Shown here: positions 54,904 to 63,181 of the stretch, piece after piece
Position numbering within the stretch: the stretch's first letter is position 1
Layout of the letters: each line of letters starts with the position of its first letter
Assembly (NCBI GenBank): GCA_002418285.1
Contig: DIDT01000057.1
Coordinates: 102,835 to 166,834 of the forward strand
Direction of reading: 5' to 3'
Source of the DNA: Phycisphaerales bacterium UBA5793
GTDB taxonomy: Bacteria; Planctomycetota; Phycisphaerae; Phycisphaerales; UBA5793
Length of the DNA stretch: 64,000 bases
Position numbers and translations under genes: made by a program
Notes under the pieces: generated by a model
Database searches by the model: none
The model's input: the letters and a program-made list of their open reading frames with translations, nothing else
Told to the model about the DNA's origin: nothing

Positions 54904-55722
54904 ATGCCATACGACGCCAAACTCGACAATGACCGCGACGTGTTGCTCGGCCGGATTCGCGAGATGGAGTCGCAGATTCAGGGCCTCGAGGCGGATCTCG
55001 ATCGCACAAGTCGTTTGGCGACACTGGGTATCCTCGCTGGGATGATCGCCCACGAATTCAACAACCTCCTGACGCCGGTCATGAGCTACTCGCAGTTGGC
55101 GATCGCCTCGCCGGACGATCGAGAGCTGGTGTCAAAGGCGCTAATGCGCACCGTCGAGGGTGCCGAACAGCTTTCCAAAATCGCCAGTGCAATCCTCGGG
55201 TTCCTGCGTGATGATGATCAGTTGGCTGATGCCGACGTCAATCGTGTTGTGGACCTGACGTTGGAGTGCATGGCAAAGGATCCTCAGAAAGCGGGGGTGC
55301 AGCTCATTCGGCGCATTCCCAACGGCTTGCGAGCGGGTATTCGGCCGATCTGCCTCCAGCAGGTCCTGTTGAATCTCTTCCTCAATGCAATCGACGCCAT
55401 GCGCGGTAGTGGAGGAGAGCTGCGCATTACCTCGGAGGTTGAAGCACGCGGCGAGATCCGACTGACGATCGCTGACACGGGTTGTGGAATGTCCAGAGAC
55501 ATGATCGCCCAGGCGTTCTCACCTCTGAAGTGTCGACCGCGCGCAGAGGATGAGGCAAACCGCTCGTCGCGTCGAGGGCACGGCCTGGGTCTTGCGATCT
55601 GCAAGCGACTTGTCGAAGAGGCGGGTGGCGGGATCGATCTGCAGAGTGCTCCCGGTCAGGGTACGACCTTCCATGTCCGTTTACCGGCCCCCGGGCAGTC
55701 GCAGTCGCGCCGATCGGCGTAG
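54904..55722 (+). CDS. Soluble histidine kinase without sensor domain
   Basis: A 272-residue protein with a short coiled-coil N-terminus (residues 1-40), a HisKA-type H-box (IAHEFNNLL, phosphoacceptor H50) and a HATPase_c domain with N-box (LFLNAIDAM), G1 (DTGCGM) and G2 (GHGLGLAICKRL). There are no membrane segments and no PAS or other sensor domain, so input must come from a partner or through the coiled coil. It resembles the NtrB/AtoS group. No response regulator is adjacent; the nearest receiver in the window is the one fused at 9110-10345. It diverges from parB across the parS sites. Confidence 0.87.
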   Translation: MPYDAKLDNDRDVLLGRIREMESQIQGLEADLDRTSRLATLGILAGMIAHEFNNLLTPVMSYSQLAIASPDDRELVSKALMRTVEGAEQLSKIASAILGFLRDDDQLADADVNRVVDLTLECMAKDPQKAGVQLIRRIPNGLRAGIRPICLQQVLLNLFLNAIDAMRGSGGELRITSEVEARGEIRLTIADTGCGMSRDMIAQAFSPLKCRPRAEDEANRSSRRGHGLGLAICKRLVEEAGGGIDLQSAPGQGTTFHVRLPAPGQSQSRRSA

Positions 55723-56006
55723 TGAATGGTATGGTCCTATAACTCACAATGCCGCAACGTTTGGGCGCACTCGGGGAGTGCAGAAACGAGTCTCCAGTCC
55801 TTCGGCGACATCCGTATCGGCTTCTCGTAGATCGATGTGCTTGGTAGCTCCTGCTGTTGCGCTGGGATTTCGTCCATCGAGGAACTACTTGCTGCCGTGG
55901 AGCTCGATGTCCTACATTTCGTAGGACATCGAGCTAGTGCTTGCTCGCTTGGCGCCACCGCACACATTGGAGCCGGAGACCCGGCCGCCGTGAGAGGAAG
56001 CAACAG
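55723..56006. other. Non-coding stretch with a strong hairpin
   Basis: No gene is seen in the 284 bases between the histidine kinase and the propeller pseudogene. The main element is the inverted repeat at 55901-55935. The stretch looks like old, degraded sequence. Confidence 0.4.
55901..55935. repeat. Perfect 15-bp inverted repeat
   Basis: AGCTCGATGTCCTAC and its exact complement are separated by ATTTC. No T-run follows on the plus strand, so it is not an obvious terminator. It could be a protein-binding palindrome, a transposon remnant end or a 3'-end hairpin of the kinase transcript. Confidence 0.75.
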
Positions 56007-56500
56007 GTGCAGCATCTACGCTCGATTGTCTGGGCTGGGGTTGTCGGAATTCTGATTGCATTTCCGGGCTTGGCGTACGCCGGGCCACCAGATGAACTAA
56101 TTCTCAGCGGACTCTCCTCGGATAGTCTGGCAGGGTTCGACGCATGGATGGGAAGGATGCGCGGCCAATACAACGGGTCGACCGCTTTGTCTGGGACGAT
56201 CCTGCAACGCCACAGCTCGATGAGATAGGGGGGACGGCTCGGCCCAGCAGCCGTGCTCTTTGGCGCCGATGGAATTCTGTACGTCAGCAGCTTTGCTGGC
56301 GACGCCGTGTTGCGTTATGACGGTGAGACCGGTGTGATCATCGATGTGTTTGTGACACAAGGCAGTGGGGGACCTAATGGCCCCGACGCTGGCATGGCCC
56401 GGGGACCGGATGGCAACTTGCATATCCCAGCGTACTACTCCAACGCGATCTACCACTATGACGGCGCAACCGGCCCGGCGCGAACCACAACTCGGGCGCG
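56007..56500 (+). pseudogene. Frameshifted secreted beta-propeller (NHL/SMP-30-like) protein
   Basis: Translation from GTG 56007 (AGAGGA upstream) gives a signal peptide (LRSIVWAGVVGILIAFPGLA), then SGLSSDSLAGFDA, and then the reading frame breaks. A second frame carries VDRFVWDDPATPQLDEIGG, and a third carries LFGADGILYVSSFAGDAVLR and GPDGNLHIPAYYSNAIYHYD, the repeat pattern of NHL-type propellers. The second break lies in a run of six G (56228-56233): with one G less the frames join. At least one more shift is needed upstream, and the gene stops after about two and a half repeats. Either a decaying gene or sequence error in the G-run plus truncation. Confidence 0.7.
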
Positions 56501-56607
56501 GCGTCGTAGATCGCCGGGATCGTGGCGATGCTCATCAACGCGGACCTTGCGGGACTTTGACCACGACGCATGATAGAACGATGCCGCGCTTCCGCTACGG
56601 GCAACAA

Positions 56608-56637
56608 AAAGCCCCCAGTCGAAAGACAGGGGGCTTT
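56608..56637 (-). terminator. Rho-independent terminator
   Basis: AAAGCCCCC and GGGGGCTTT form a 9-bp stem. Read on the minus strand it is followed by TTTTTG, 47 bases after the stop of the thioredoxin-dockerin gene. It may also serve the plus strand. Confidence 0.85.
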
Positions 56638-56684
56638 GTTTGAGAACGCATTTCCTGCGATACGCTTGAGAGCGATCGCGTGGT

Positions 56685-57602
56685 TCAGCGCATGCCGCCG
56701 TTGCGGATGTAGTTGAGGAACAGCTGACGGTCGGCGTTGTTGATGACGCTGTCGCCGTTCCAGTCGGCGGCCGGGTTAAAGCCCTGCTGGTTGCTGTTCT
56801 TGCCCAACTGATGGGTAAAGAGGACAGCGTCCTGACGGGTGATCCGCAGGTCGCCGTTGAGGTCTCCAAGATTCACAGCGCCGAGTTCCCAACCGGCTTT
56901 CACGCTGCGGTTGTTGGCGCGGTCATGCAAATAGATCGTGACGCCCAGTTGCTCGGGATCGTGAATCCACTGATTGCCGGAGAGGTTGTAATCCTTGATG
57001 AGCGTGTATTGCTCTCCCGCCTGCATCGTGGGCAGCGGCTCGTAGAATACTTGCTGCACGTGGTTGTTGTAGTGCGTCAGGCCATTACTGCAGTAAACGT
57101 ACCAGTTCGACTCATGGACGTTGACTCGCAGTTCATAGTTGCTCAGATTCTGGTCGGCCTGGATCTTGACACCGACACGGACAACACGGTTGGGCTGCAG
57201 ACTCCATCGGCCAATGACGCGGCCGTAGGGAACCTGGTTCTGGCAGGCCTGAACATAGGAGTCAATGGTCTGATCCGAAGGTGTGCCAACCGAGAAGTAG
57301 GTGCCCTGGAAGAGAAACGAGGGGATGGCGTTGACGCCGACTTCATTCTGCCGCCGGGTCGCATCGCTGTGCGTGTAATTGTCCGCGATGCTCCAGGTCA
57401 GCAATGAAACCGCGTCGCCCCAGCGCCCCTGCATGCGCTCCATCGCGTAGAAGCCGCCCACACATGGGCCGCACCACTCGGCAGTGAATTCCTCGACGAC
57501 AACCGTCTGACGCGTGACACCGTCAGCCGCACCAAGGCTGATAGTGGCGAAAGCGAATGTCGCCAATGATCCGGTGATAATCTGAGTGAGTTTTGCGGTC
57601 AT
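56685..57602 (-). CDS. Secreted thioredoxin-fold protein with dockerin-like tail
   Basis: A 305-residue exported protein. Signal peptide at residues 1-25. A thioredoxin-like fold carries the redox motif WCGPC (about residues 43-47), followed by a beta-rich region resembling Omp28-type proteins. At the C-terminus (about 243-305) are two Ca-binding dockerin-type repeats: LGDLNGDLRITRQDAVLF and DWNGDSVINNADRQLFL. Cellulosomal dockerins bind cohesins; in planctomycetes such tails are common on secreted proteins with unknown receptors. ATG 57602 follows GGAG. It is closed by the terminator at 56608. Next to a prepilin gene on the same strand. Confidence 0.85.
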   Translation of the reverse strand: MTAKLTQIITGSLATFAFATISLGAADGVTRQTVVVEEFTAEWCGPCVGGFYAMERMQGRWGDAVSLLTWSIADNYTHSDATRRQNEVGVNAIPSFLFQGTYFSVGTPSDQTIDSYVQACQNQVPYGRVIGRWSLQPNRVVRVGVKIQADQNLSNYELRVNVHESNWYVYCSNGLTHYNNHVQQVFYEPLPTMQAGEQYTLIKDYNLSGNQWIHDPEQLGVTIYLHDRANNRSVKAGWELGAVNLGDLNGDLRITRQDAVLFTHQLGKNSNQQGFNPAADWNGDSVINNADRQLFLNYIRNGGMR

Positions 57603-57709
57603 GTCCCATGTCTCCTTCGACTCTGGAAATTGAGTTTTCGCCCCGGCTTGCCCCGTCTTATATGCCGGCGCCGGTTGGGGAATCGAGTGCATCAATGTCG
57701 CCCGGGCGA

Positions 57710-58498
57710 TCAGAGTGGATCCTGATCCGGGGGGTCCTTGGTGAAGCGGTCAATGAACTGCGTCTTGGTCATCGAACTCACGGCGGAATCTGGCGTCAGC
57801 ACGTTGAGCGACTCGCCGGTGTGGATGAACGGCACCCACCAACCAGAGAGTTGAGGCTCGGGATTGAGATTCGAGGTGTCGGATCCGTCCACGTATGCCA
57901 GGCCCCACGTCATGTCCGAGGCAAGAAAATGCCTGTTCTGTTGAACATCGCGGCGGCGGTTCTGGCTGGCCCAGTTTGCCAGGCCGTAGTCAATCGGGTA
58001 GTTGCACTTGCGCTTCGTGTCGTCGCTCCGCTCGATCTTGTTGCTCGGGCAACGGAAGAAGGTCGTGATCTTCGCGGAGGGATCCCGATTCGGCGCGTCC
58101 CGGTCATCAAACTGCTTCGCAAGGCCTTGGTAATCAAAGGGATTCTTGACGTCGATGCCGAGATACGGCACAACCATTGAGGCGTAACCAGACTGCCACC
58201 AGGTTGGGCAGAGGTTTGAGGGCCATGGCGTTTCCCACTCAAGCGGATCAGTCGCGTTGTTGGGGTTGACCAGCGGCAGCGCACGCGGATACAGGTCGTT
58301 GTAGTCGTTGGCGTAGAGTTCCATCGCCGTCGCAACCTGCTTGAGGTTGCTGGCGCAGGTCGAGTTGCGACTGGCTTCGCGAGCTCGCGCTAGCGCGGGG
58401 AGCAGCAAGCCGAGCAGCAGGGCGATGATGGAGATGACCACCAGCAGTTCGACGATGGTGAAAGCCCGCGTGGCTCGAGAGTGAACGAGTGTTTTCAT
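57710..58498 (-). CDS. Type II secretion/pilin-like prepilin (DUF1559-like)
   Basis: A 262-residue prepilin. The class III-type N-terminus is clear: a short basic leader, then FTIVELLVVISIIALLLGLL, the processing site and membrane helix of type II pseudopilins. The mature domain contains ARAREASRNSTCASNLKQ and the C-terminal VDGSDTSNLN segment typical of the planctomycetal DUF1559 paralogue family, which often numbers in the dozens per genome. ATG 58498 has AGAGG six bases upstream. No secretion ATPase or peptidase is nearby. Probably surface-exposed; target unknown. Confidence 0.88.
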   Translation of the reverse strand: MKTLVHSRATRAFTIVELLVVISIIALLLGLLLPALARAREASRNSTCASNLKQVATAMELYANDYNDLYPRALPLVNPNNATDPLEWETPWPSNLCPTWWQSGYASMVVPYLGIDVKNPFDYQGLAKQFDDRDAPNRDPSAKITTFFRCPSNKIERSDDTKRKCNYPIDYGLANWASQNRRRDVQQNRHFLASDMTWGLAYVDGSDTSNLNPEPQLSGWWVPFIHTGESLNVLTPDSAVSSMTKTQFIDRFTKDPPDQDPL

Positions 58499-58725
58499 AA
58501 CAATCCTCTTGCGGCCCGACAGTCCGCCAAAAAGAGTCCAAGATCCTGCGACGCCTGATCCGGCGCTGTGCGACGCCGGCGCGCGCAACCGCCTCCGTCG
58601 ATCAGCAAAGCGGATACTTCAGAATACCCGGCCCTGCGCCCCGTGCAAGCGGAAATCCGGCCAATCGGCACCGAATTGTACGGTTTTTTCGGTCGAATCG
58701 CCCCGGATCGGCAAAAAACAATGCG

Positions 58726-59394
58726 TCACGCGGATGCTGCGGCGAGGGAGGCCGACTGGCCCGAAGCGCGTCGCAGGCTATTCTCGCCGGTGTCGAAACG
58801 AACTTCAACATCAATATCGAAGAGTTGAAGCAAGCCGACGACTTGGCGGACGATGGCCTGACGAGCCTCCTGCTCATACCGAGAAGCGTGGGTTTCGTAC
58901 AGATGCTGAGCCTCATCCTGGGCGCGGACCATGAGTTCCTTCTGCGCAGGAGCATCCATGCGGAAAACGTCGAGCAGGCCGAGCAGCTTTCCGGATTGGA
59001 TGTCATATGGCGTGACGTCGATCAAGCGCAGGGAGCCGTCGATGGGGGGGAGGCTGAGTCGGTAGTTTCGACCCCCCAGATGTTCGACGTGCTGCTCACG
59101 AAGGCGCGAAAGGTCTACGAAATACTGCTTTTCAAAGCAGAAGATCATGGCGAGTCTAGCCTGGCTGAGCAGCAAGGGGGGCAGCCACGAAAGGCCACGC
59201 GTCTGCGTCACGATCTCCTTGGACATCACCTCAAGGCCAATGAGTTTGCCCACAGAGCGGACACGCTCAGCGATCACGTGCGTCGTGACCGTGGGCGTGG
59301 AGCTGCGGCCAAGCCTCTTGAGAAGCGTCCAGGCCAACAGGGCGCCCAAAGCAGTCGACAGGAGGCTGATGACGATGGTGGTGAACATGTGCAT
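58726..59394 (-). CDS. DUF4230-family membrane-anchored protein
   Basis: A 222-residue protein with an N-terminal membrane helix (about residues 5-27) and a DUF4230-type domain (about 40-200) with the VIAERVRSVGKLIGLEVMSKE block and the later DVFRMDAPAQKELMVRAQDEA helix. The family is widespread and of unknown function. The first Met is followed by a second Met at residue 3, and either may be used. It stands alone between two minus-strand genes; a T-rich stretch follows the stop but no good hairpin. Confidence 0.72.
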   Translation of the reverse strand: MHMFTTIVISLLSTALGALLAWTLLKRLGRSSTPTVTTHVIAERVRSVGKLIGLEVMSKEIVTQTRGLSWLPPLLLSQARLAMIFCFEKQYFVDLSRLREQHVEHLGGRNYRLSLPPIDGSLRLIDVTPYDIQSGKLLGLLDVFRMDAPAQKELMVRAQDEAQHLYETHASRYEQEARQAIVRQVVGLLQLFDIDVEVRFDTGENSLRRASGQSASLAAASA

Positions 59395-59455
59395 TTGATC
59401 TTAGTGCGGCCCCAAGGCTTGTTCGGGAGGGAACTTGCCGGATTTCGGCGGCCGC

Positions 59456-59488
59456 AAAAAGGGGCCCATGTTCGGTGGAACATGGGCC
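59456..59488 (-). terminator. Rho-independent terminator
   Basis: GGCCCATGTTC and GAACATGGGCC form an 11-bp stem with a GGTG loop. On the minus strand it is followed by five T. It ends the DUF3568-like lipoprotein transcript (stop at 59516). Confidence 0.85.
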
Positions 59489-59515
59489 TCGGTGAGAAAA
59501 CGAGTATTATCGGGC

Positions 59516-59914
59516 TCACAGGTGGCTCTTGATCTTCTCCAGGATGGTTCGCGAGAGGTCCTCATTGCCGAACACCTCGACGCGGATGCGGACGCGGGTC
59601 GTCGCGTCAGTTTCACGGTTAAGCCGGATGTGAACGCTCTTGTCCTGCGCTGTGCGAGAGGTGCTCTCCGCGCTAATGGCGTCCTTCTTGGACTCGGTGG
59701 TGGTGAACTCGAGATCCTTGATGGCGGCCTCGGTGGCCTGCCACGCATCATCCATGTTGGCTTCAACGACGGTATCGAGTTCGCCGTTGACGTACGCTAC
59801 GGTACCGACTCCCGCCGCCGCACCAACGACCAGCGCTGCGCAGCCCGGGAGCGTGGTGGCGGCAAGCGCCAGACCCAGAGTGCTGAGACACGCGATGTCT
59901 TTGAACGTTCGCAT
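59516..59914 (-). CDS. DUF3568-family lipoprotein
   Basis: A 132-residue lipoprotein. The signal peptide ends in a lipobox, LPGC (Cys at about residue 25), followed by a Gly/Ala-rich segment (ALVVGAAAGVGTVAYVNGEL) that is characteristic of DUF3568. A small alpha/beta domain follows, ending in EKIKSHL. Members are small outer-membrane-associated lipoproteins with no assigned role. It has its own terminator, so it is transcribed separately from the DUF4230 gene downstream. Confidence 0.78.
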   Translation of the reverse strand: MRTFKDIACLSTLGLALAATTLPGCAALVVGAAAGVGTVAYVNGELDTVVEANMDDAWQATEAAIKDLEFTTTESKKDAISAESTSRTAQDKSVHIRLNRETDATTRVRIRVEVFGNEDLSRTILEKIKSHL

Positions 59915-59998
59915 TCGTTCAGCCTTTCATGTTGGACTCGATGTCGTGGAGCAGCGTGATCCGTGCGAGACTGCTGCTCAGTCATGAATAGTACGCGC

Positions 59999-60031
59999 AA
60001 AATCGAGGCCCAGTCTCAATGAAACTGGGCC
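59999..60031 (-). terminator. Rho-independent terminator of lexA
   Basis: GGCCCAGT and ACTGGGCC form an 8-bp stem with a 9-base loop. On the minus strand it is followed by TCGATTTTG. It lies 32 bases after the lexA stop. Confidence 0.7.
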
Positions 60032-60062
60032 CCGGTGGTCGTCTTCTGTAAGTCTGGCTGTA

Positions 60063-60680
60063 TCAGTCGTATCGACGAATAACGCCGATCACCACGCCCT
60101 GAATCTGGCAATCGCTGACGATGATCGGCTCGAACTCCGGATTGGACGGCTGGAGACGGATGCGTCCGTGTTCCTTGTAGAATCGCTTCAGAGTGGTCTC
60201 GCCGTTGGGGAGCATGGCAACGACGCGCTCGCCGTTGCGAGCCGTTTCCCGGCGATGGATGAGGACATAATCGCCGTCCCAGATGCCTTCATCCTGCATC
60301 GATTCACCTTCGACCTGCAGCGCGAAGACCGCACCTGATTGCCCGCGTCGAGGGCCAAAAAAATCTTCGAGGTCGAGTTCATCACGATTCTCGACCTTCT
60401 CGATCGGGTAGCCGGCGGCGATGCGGCCAACGAGTGGGAAGCGCATGGGTCGGCCTTCATCGGGAACGACGGAATCATTACGAATGGCCAAAGAGCGAGC
60501 CTTGTTTGCATCGCGCTCGAGCGCTCCCTTGCGAATGAGAGCCTCGACGTGCTCGAAGACGGTGACTTTGCTGACGCCGATCTCGTCGGCCATCTCCTGC
60601 AATGTCGGGGAATAGCCAAACCGGGTTCGCCAGTCGCGAATGATCTGCAATATGCGGAGTTGCTTTGGCGTGAGGTTCAT
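60063..60680 (-). CDS. lexA: LexA repressor
   Basis: A 205-residue SOS repressor with self-cleaving protease. The N-terminal winged HTH (residues 1-65) contains SPTLQEMADEIGVSKVTVFEH. The cleavage site is A89-G90 (RIAAGYP), and the catalytic dyad is S127 (EGESMQD) and K165 (TTLKRF). ATG 60680 is used; a longer frame upstream is not conserved. No SOS box was recognised upstream, and the recognition sequence in this phylum differs from E. coli. The downstream terminator at 59999 ends its transcript. Confidence 0.96.
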   Translation of the reverse strand: MNLTPKQLRILQIIRDWRTRFGYSPTLQEMADEIGVSKVTVFEHVEALIRKGALERDANKARSLAIRNDSVVPDEGRPMRFPLVGRIAAGYPIEKVENRDELDLEDFFGPRRGQSGAVFALQVEGESMQDEGIWDGDYVLIHRRETARNGERVVAMLPNGETTLKRFYKEHGRIRLQPSNPEFEPIIVSDCQIQGVVIGVIRRYD

Positions 60681-61557
60681 CTCGAGTCCTTTCCGGTGCG
60701 TGATGTGGGCGGGCAGACGCGGACACGCCGGCGAAAGTCGGCTGCTCGACGGCTGAAGCGTCGGGGCCGAGGGCGCGAGTCGAGAGTCGCGCAAGATGCC
60801 TGGCGAAGCGCTGCCGCGAAGACACGATCCATCCAACAACACTGTTTGACGGCGCCCAGTTGGGACCCGTCTTGATCAGGCCACCATCCGAGGCGTGATA
60901 CTCGCACGTGAAGTCGCCGCCGGGGCCAAGCATGAGCAGGGGAGTTGCCATGGGTGCATCGCCTCTCAGTGGTCTGTCCCGGAAGGGAAGCCGAAACGGC
61001 TCGCACTCGCCGCGACTTGCTCACCCCAATGCGGGTGTGCAAAAGCCGTGGTGCATGTTGCTGGCGATGATCGTGACACATACTCGCGCTCCTGCTGACC
61101 GGTCCGATCAGCGGGCTGGCCTGACTGCGTCGCGTGGTGCGGGCGAGTGTGCCAGGACAGCATTGGCGTCTTGCGCGGTTGTTGGCCGACCATGGCCGCT
61201 CCGGTTCGAATCCGTTCGAGACCTGTGTTTCCGCGCCCCGGATGTGTGGCCGAAGCGCCCGGTGTCTCCACACCGACAACCCGCGGACTCCGCCGCTCGC
61301 CGGAAATATACCCTATCAAAGGCCGCACTTCAACCTCAAAGGCCGAACTTTACCCAAATTCATCTCAGAATCACCCCGTTGGGGGGGACAACCGTGGAGT
61401 TTCGTAGCACGCGGACCGAAACCGCCAGATGCGACACGAAACCGCCAACACGGGGTGCGCATGAGAACGCCCACGGCCTCGGGCCGGGGATTCGTTCATC
61501 GGGTTGTTGACGGGTTATCCACAACGGCTCAAACGGCCGTCGAACACCCGTCGAAAA
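60681..61557. other. Intergenic region between lexA and the prophage genes
   Basis: An 877-base stretch without a convincing gene. A minus-strand frame from ATG 60951 begins with a plausible protein (MATPLLMLGPGGDF) but runs out of frame into lexA. It could be a truncated prophage gene or a false ORF. A perfect DnaA box lies at 61515. A TTCGAAT T-loop-like match near 61203 is not part of a tRNA. The left end of the prophage should lie in this stretch. Confidence 0.5.
61515..61523 (+). promoter_or_regulatory. Isolated perfect DnaA-box sequence
   Basis: TTATCCACA, an exact match to the E. coli consensus, lies 35 bases beyond the end of the tape-measure-like fragment. No other boxes are clustered here, so it may be a chance match. 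Confidence 0.35.
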
Positions 61558-62070
61558 TCACTCCAAAGCGCGTGCAAGCCGCTGCTCTCTGGCAAGCGAT
61601 ACTTGCAGCGCCTCATACCGTTCACGCCGCTCAGCATTGCTGAGAGTGATCTCACGAGCACCGCGACTTCCAGGCGGAAGCGTCGTCTCTTCAACGAATG
61701 CGTCGCGCGCCAACATCAGCGCCGGGGTTGCCGTCCACCCAAGCGATGGATTCTCTAAGAAGAAGTCCGCCACCTTCTCCGCGGCGGCTTGAACCTTGTT
61801 CAGTAGTTCCAACGCGGCGGTCACCCCAACACGCTGAGAGGTCAGTACGTATTCCTGGTTGAGCTTGGCCGTCTCCGCGACGAGTGAAGCGGTTGAAAGA
61901 GCTGCATTCTTGAACAGCCCGATCGTTCCGAGCAGCGGGTTGTTGATGAAGTTCGTAACACTGTGTCCGAATATCTCGTTCGCGGCCTGTGCGTTGAGCA
62001 GACCGGTGGTGTAGTCCTTCTCATCGAGGCCAAGCACTGCACGGATTGAGCCGAGGTTGAAGGCGCTCAT
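61558..62070 (-). CDS. Truncated phage tail tape-measure-like protein
   Basis: A 170-residue protein. The first 45 residues (AVLGLDEKDYTTGLLNAQ...) resemble the N-terminus of phage tail tape-measure proteins, where LGLD-x-x-F/Y-x-x-G-L is common. A helical middle follows and then a charged C-terminal helix. True tape measures are usually over 600 residues, so this looks cut short. It overlaps the sigma-factor stop by one base (coupling). It is the last phage-type gene before the host region. The match is by pattern only. Confidence 0.4.
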   Translation of the reverse strand: MSAFNLGSIRAVLGLDEKDYTTGLLNAQAANEIFGHSVTNFINNPLLGTIGLFKNAALSTASLVAETAKLNQEYVLTSQRVGVTAALELLNKVQAAAEKVADFFLENPSLGWTATPALMLARDAFVEETTLPPGSRGAREITLSNAERRERYEALQVSLAREQRLARALE

Positions 62071-62825
62071 CAGTTGCGCCTTCCGTCGATGGTCGCGGCG
62101 ACCTTGGCCAGTGCCCGGTTTCTGACCTGCCGGATGCGCTCTTTGGTCAGGCCGTAGCGATCGCCGATGCCCTGGAGGGTGGCCGTCGCCTGTTTGATGC
62201 CCTCGCCAAGCCCGAAGTACCCAATGAGCACATCGCGCTCTTTCTCATCCAGTCCGCATTCGTTGTCGATGACTGCGGCAGCGCACTCAACGGCCAACTC
62301 ATGCGCTTCCCACCGGTCGGCTTCATCGTCGCGGATGGAATGACGTGCGCTCAGTAAGTCCTCATCGAGTTGGGCGGTTTGACTCAACACGAAGTACTCA
62401 ACCCCGGCCCATCGCTTGAGCGCATTGATGATGATCCGAGAGGCGTAGGTCGAAAACTGTGTGCCCCGATCGTCGTACTTGTCCACGGCTCTGGCGAGCG
62501 CAATCAAACCGACCTGGATCGCATCGTCTCGACTCTCCCGGAGCACCCTGCCGTAGACGATCCGACCGACGTGATACACAACCAATCCGACGTTCGCGGC
62601 GATCAGCGCCTCCCGGGCGATTCGGAGTGTTGCTCGTCCTTCGACTACAACCGGATGATTCTCAACGTCAACGCCCTCTTCGGAGCCGATGCGTATTACT
62701 TCAGCAATCGCCGCTTTGCCGTCGAGGTATCGACGCATCAGGTCCGTGACCCATTCCCCGCGAGTCTTGCCCTCGGGCACCGGGCCGCTGATGCTCTGCC
62801 AGTTGTAGTCGTTCCCGTCGATCAT
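62070..62825 (-). CDS. Phage-encoded sigma-70 family factor
   Basis: A 251-residue protein with sigma-70 regions 2 to 4. Region 2 is seen in AALIAANVGLVVYHVGRI and DDAIQVGLIALARAVDKYDDRGTQFSTYA (core binding and -10 recognition helix, with the FSTYA motif). Region 4 is the C-terminal HTH TLQGIGDRYGLTKERIRQVRNRALAKV, and between them is a short region 3. The N-terminal 80 residues are extra. It sits within phage structural genes on the same strand, so it likely directs transcription of late phage genes or reprograms the host polymerase. It shares a junction base with the next gene. Confidence 0.78.
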   Translation of the reverse strand: MIDGNDYNWQSISGPVPEGKTRGEWVTDLMRRYLDGKAAIAEVIRIGSEEGVDVENHPVVVEGRATLRIAREALIAANVGLVVYHVGRIVYGRVLRESRDDAIQVGLIALARAVDKYDDRGTQFSTYASRIIINALKRWAGVEYFVLSQTAQLDEDLLSARHSIRDDEADRWEAHELAVECAAAVIDNECGLDEKERDVLIGYFGLGEGIKQATATLQGIGDRYGLTKERIRQVRNRALAKVAATIDGRRN

Positions 62826-62829
62826 CGCT

Positions 62830-63102
62830 TCAGGCGCTCTTCGCCAGTTGCTCCGCGTTCAGTTCCTGGAACATCCGGCCGTAGCCCTTGGCCTTGCGCA
62901 GCAGCTCGATTTCCTTCGGGTCGCTCGTGGCGTACGTGCCGTTGTGGAACTCGATGCGCCTGCCGCCGCCCCAGCGGAAGCGGCCTCCGGGGATCGGTTC
63001 GCACTCCGGCTTTTCGAGACAGATGCGCAGGTTCGGGTACTTGCTTGCGAAGCGGACTTTGCCGTCCGCCGTGCTGTTGTCGTCCTTGGTGTTCTTGACC
63101 AT
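62830..63102 (-). CDS. Hypothetical small phage protein
   Basis: A 90-residue protein encoded between the capsid and sigma-factor genes, four bases from the latter. It has a beta-rich core (VRFASKYPNLRICLEKPE, RFRWGGGRRIEFHNGTYAT) and a C-terminal helical tail (DPKEIELLRKAKGYGRMF). No family is recognised. In this position (directly after the capsid gene) phage genomes often encode a head-completion or connector protein, but the sequence alone cannot prove it. Confidence 0.6.
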   Translation of the reverse strand: MVKNTKDDNSTADGKVRFASKYPNLRICLEKPECEPIPGGRFRWGGGRRIEFHNGTYATSDPKEIELLRKAKGYGRMFQELNAEQLAKSA

Positions 63103-63181
63103 GTGTGATTCTCCATTGTGGGGGCCGTGCGTTGCGTGTGTGAGGCTCTCTCTCCCCTCGGGCTATTCCACCCGCCGCCGC

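Noticed and set aside
54670..55053. N-terminal extension of parB
   Set aside because: It would put the parS sites inside the coding region and overlap the divergent kinase; the conserved ParB leader starts at 54669.
61190..61230. TTCGAAT T-loop-like sequence suggesting a tRNA
   Set aside because: The flanking stem pairs only three of five bases and no acceptor stem, anticodon arm or CCA can be placed upstream.
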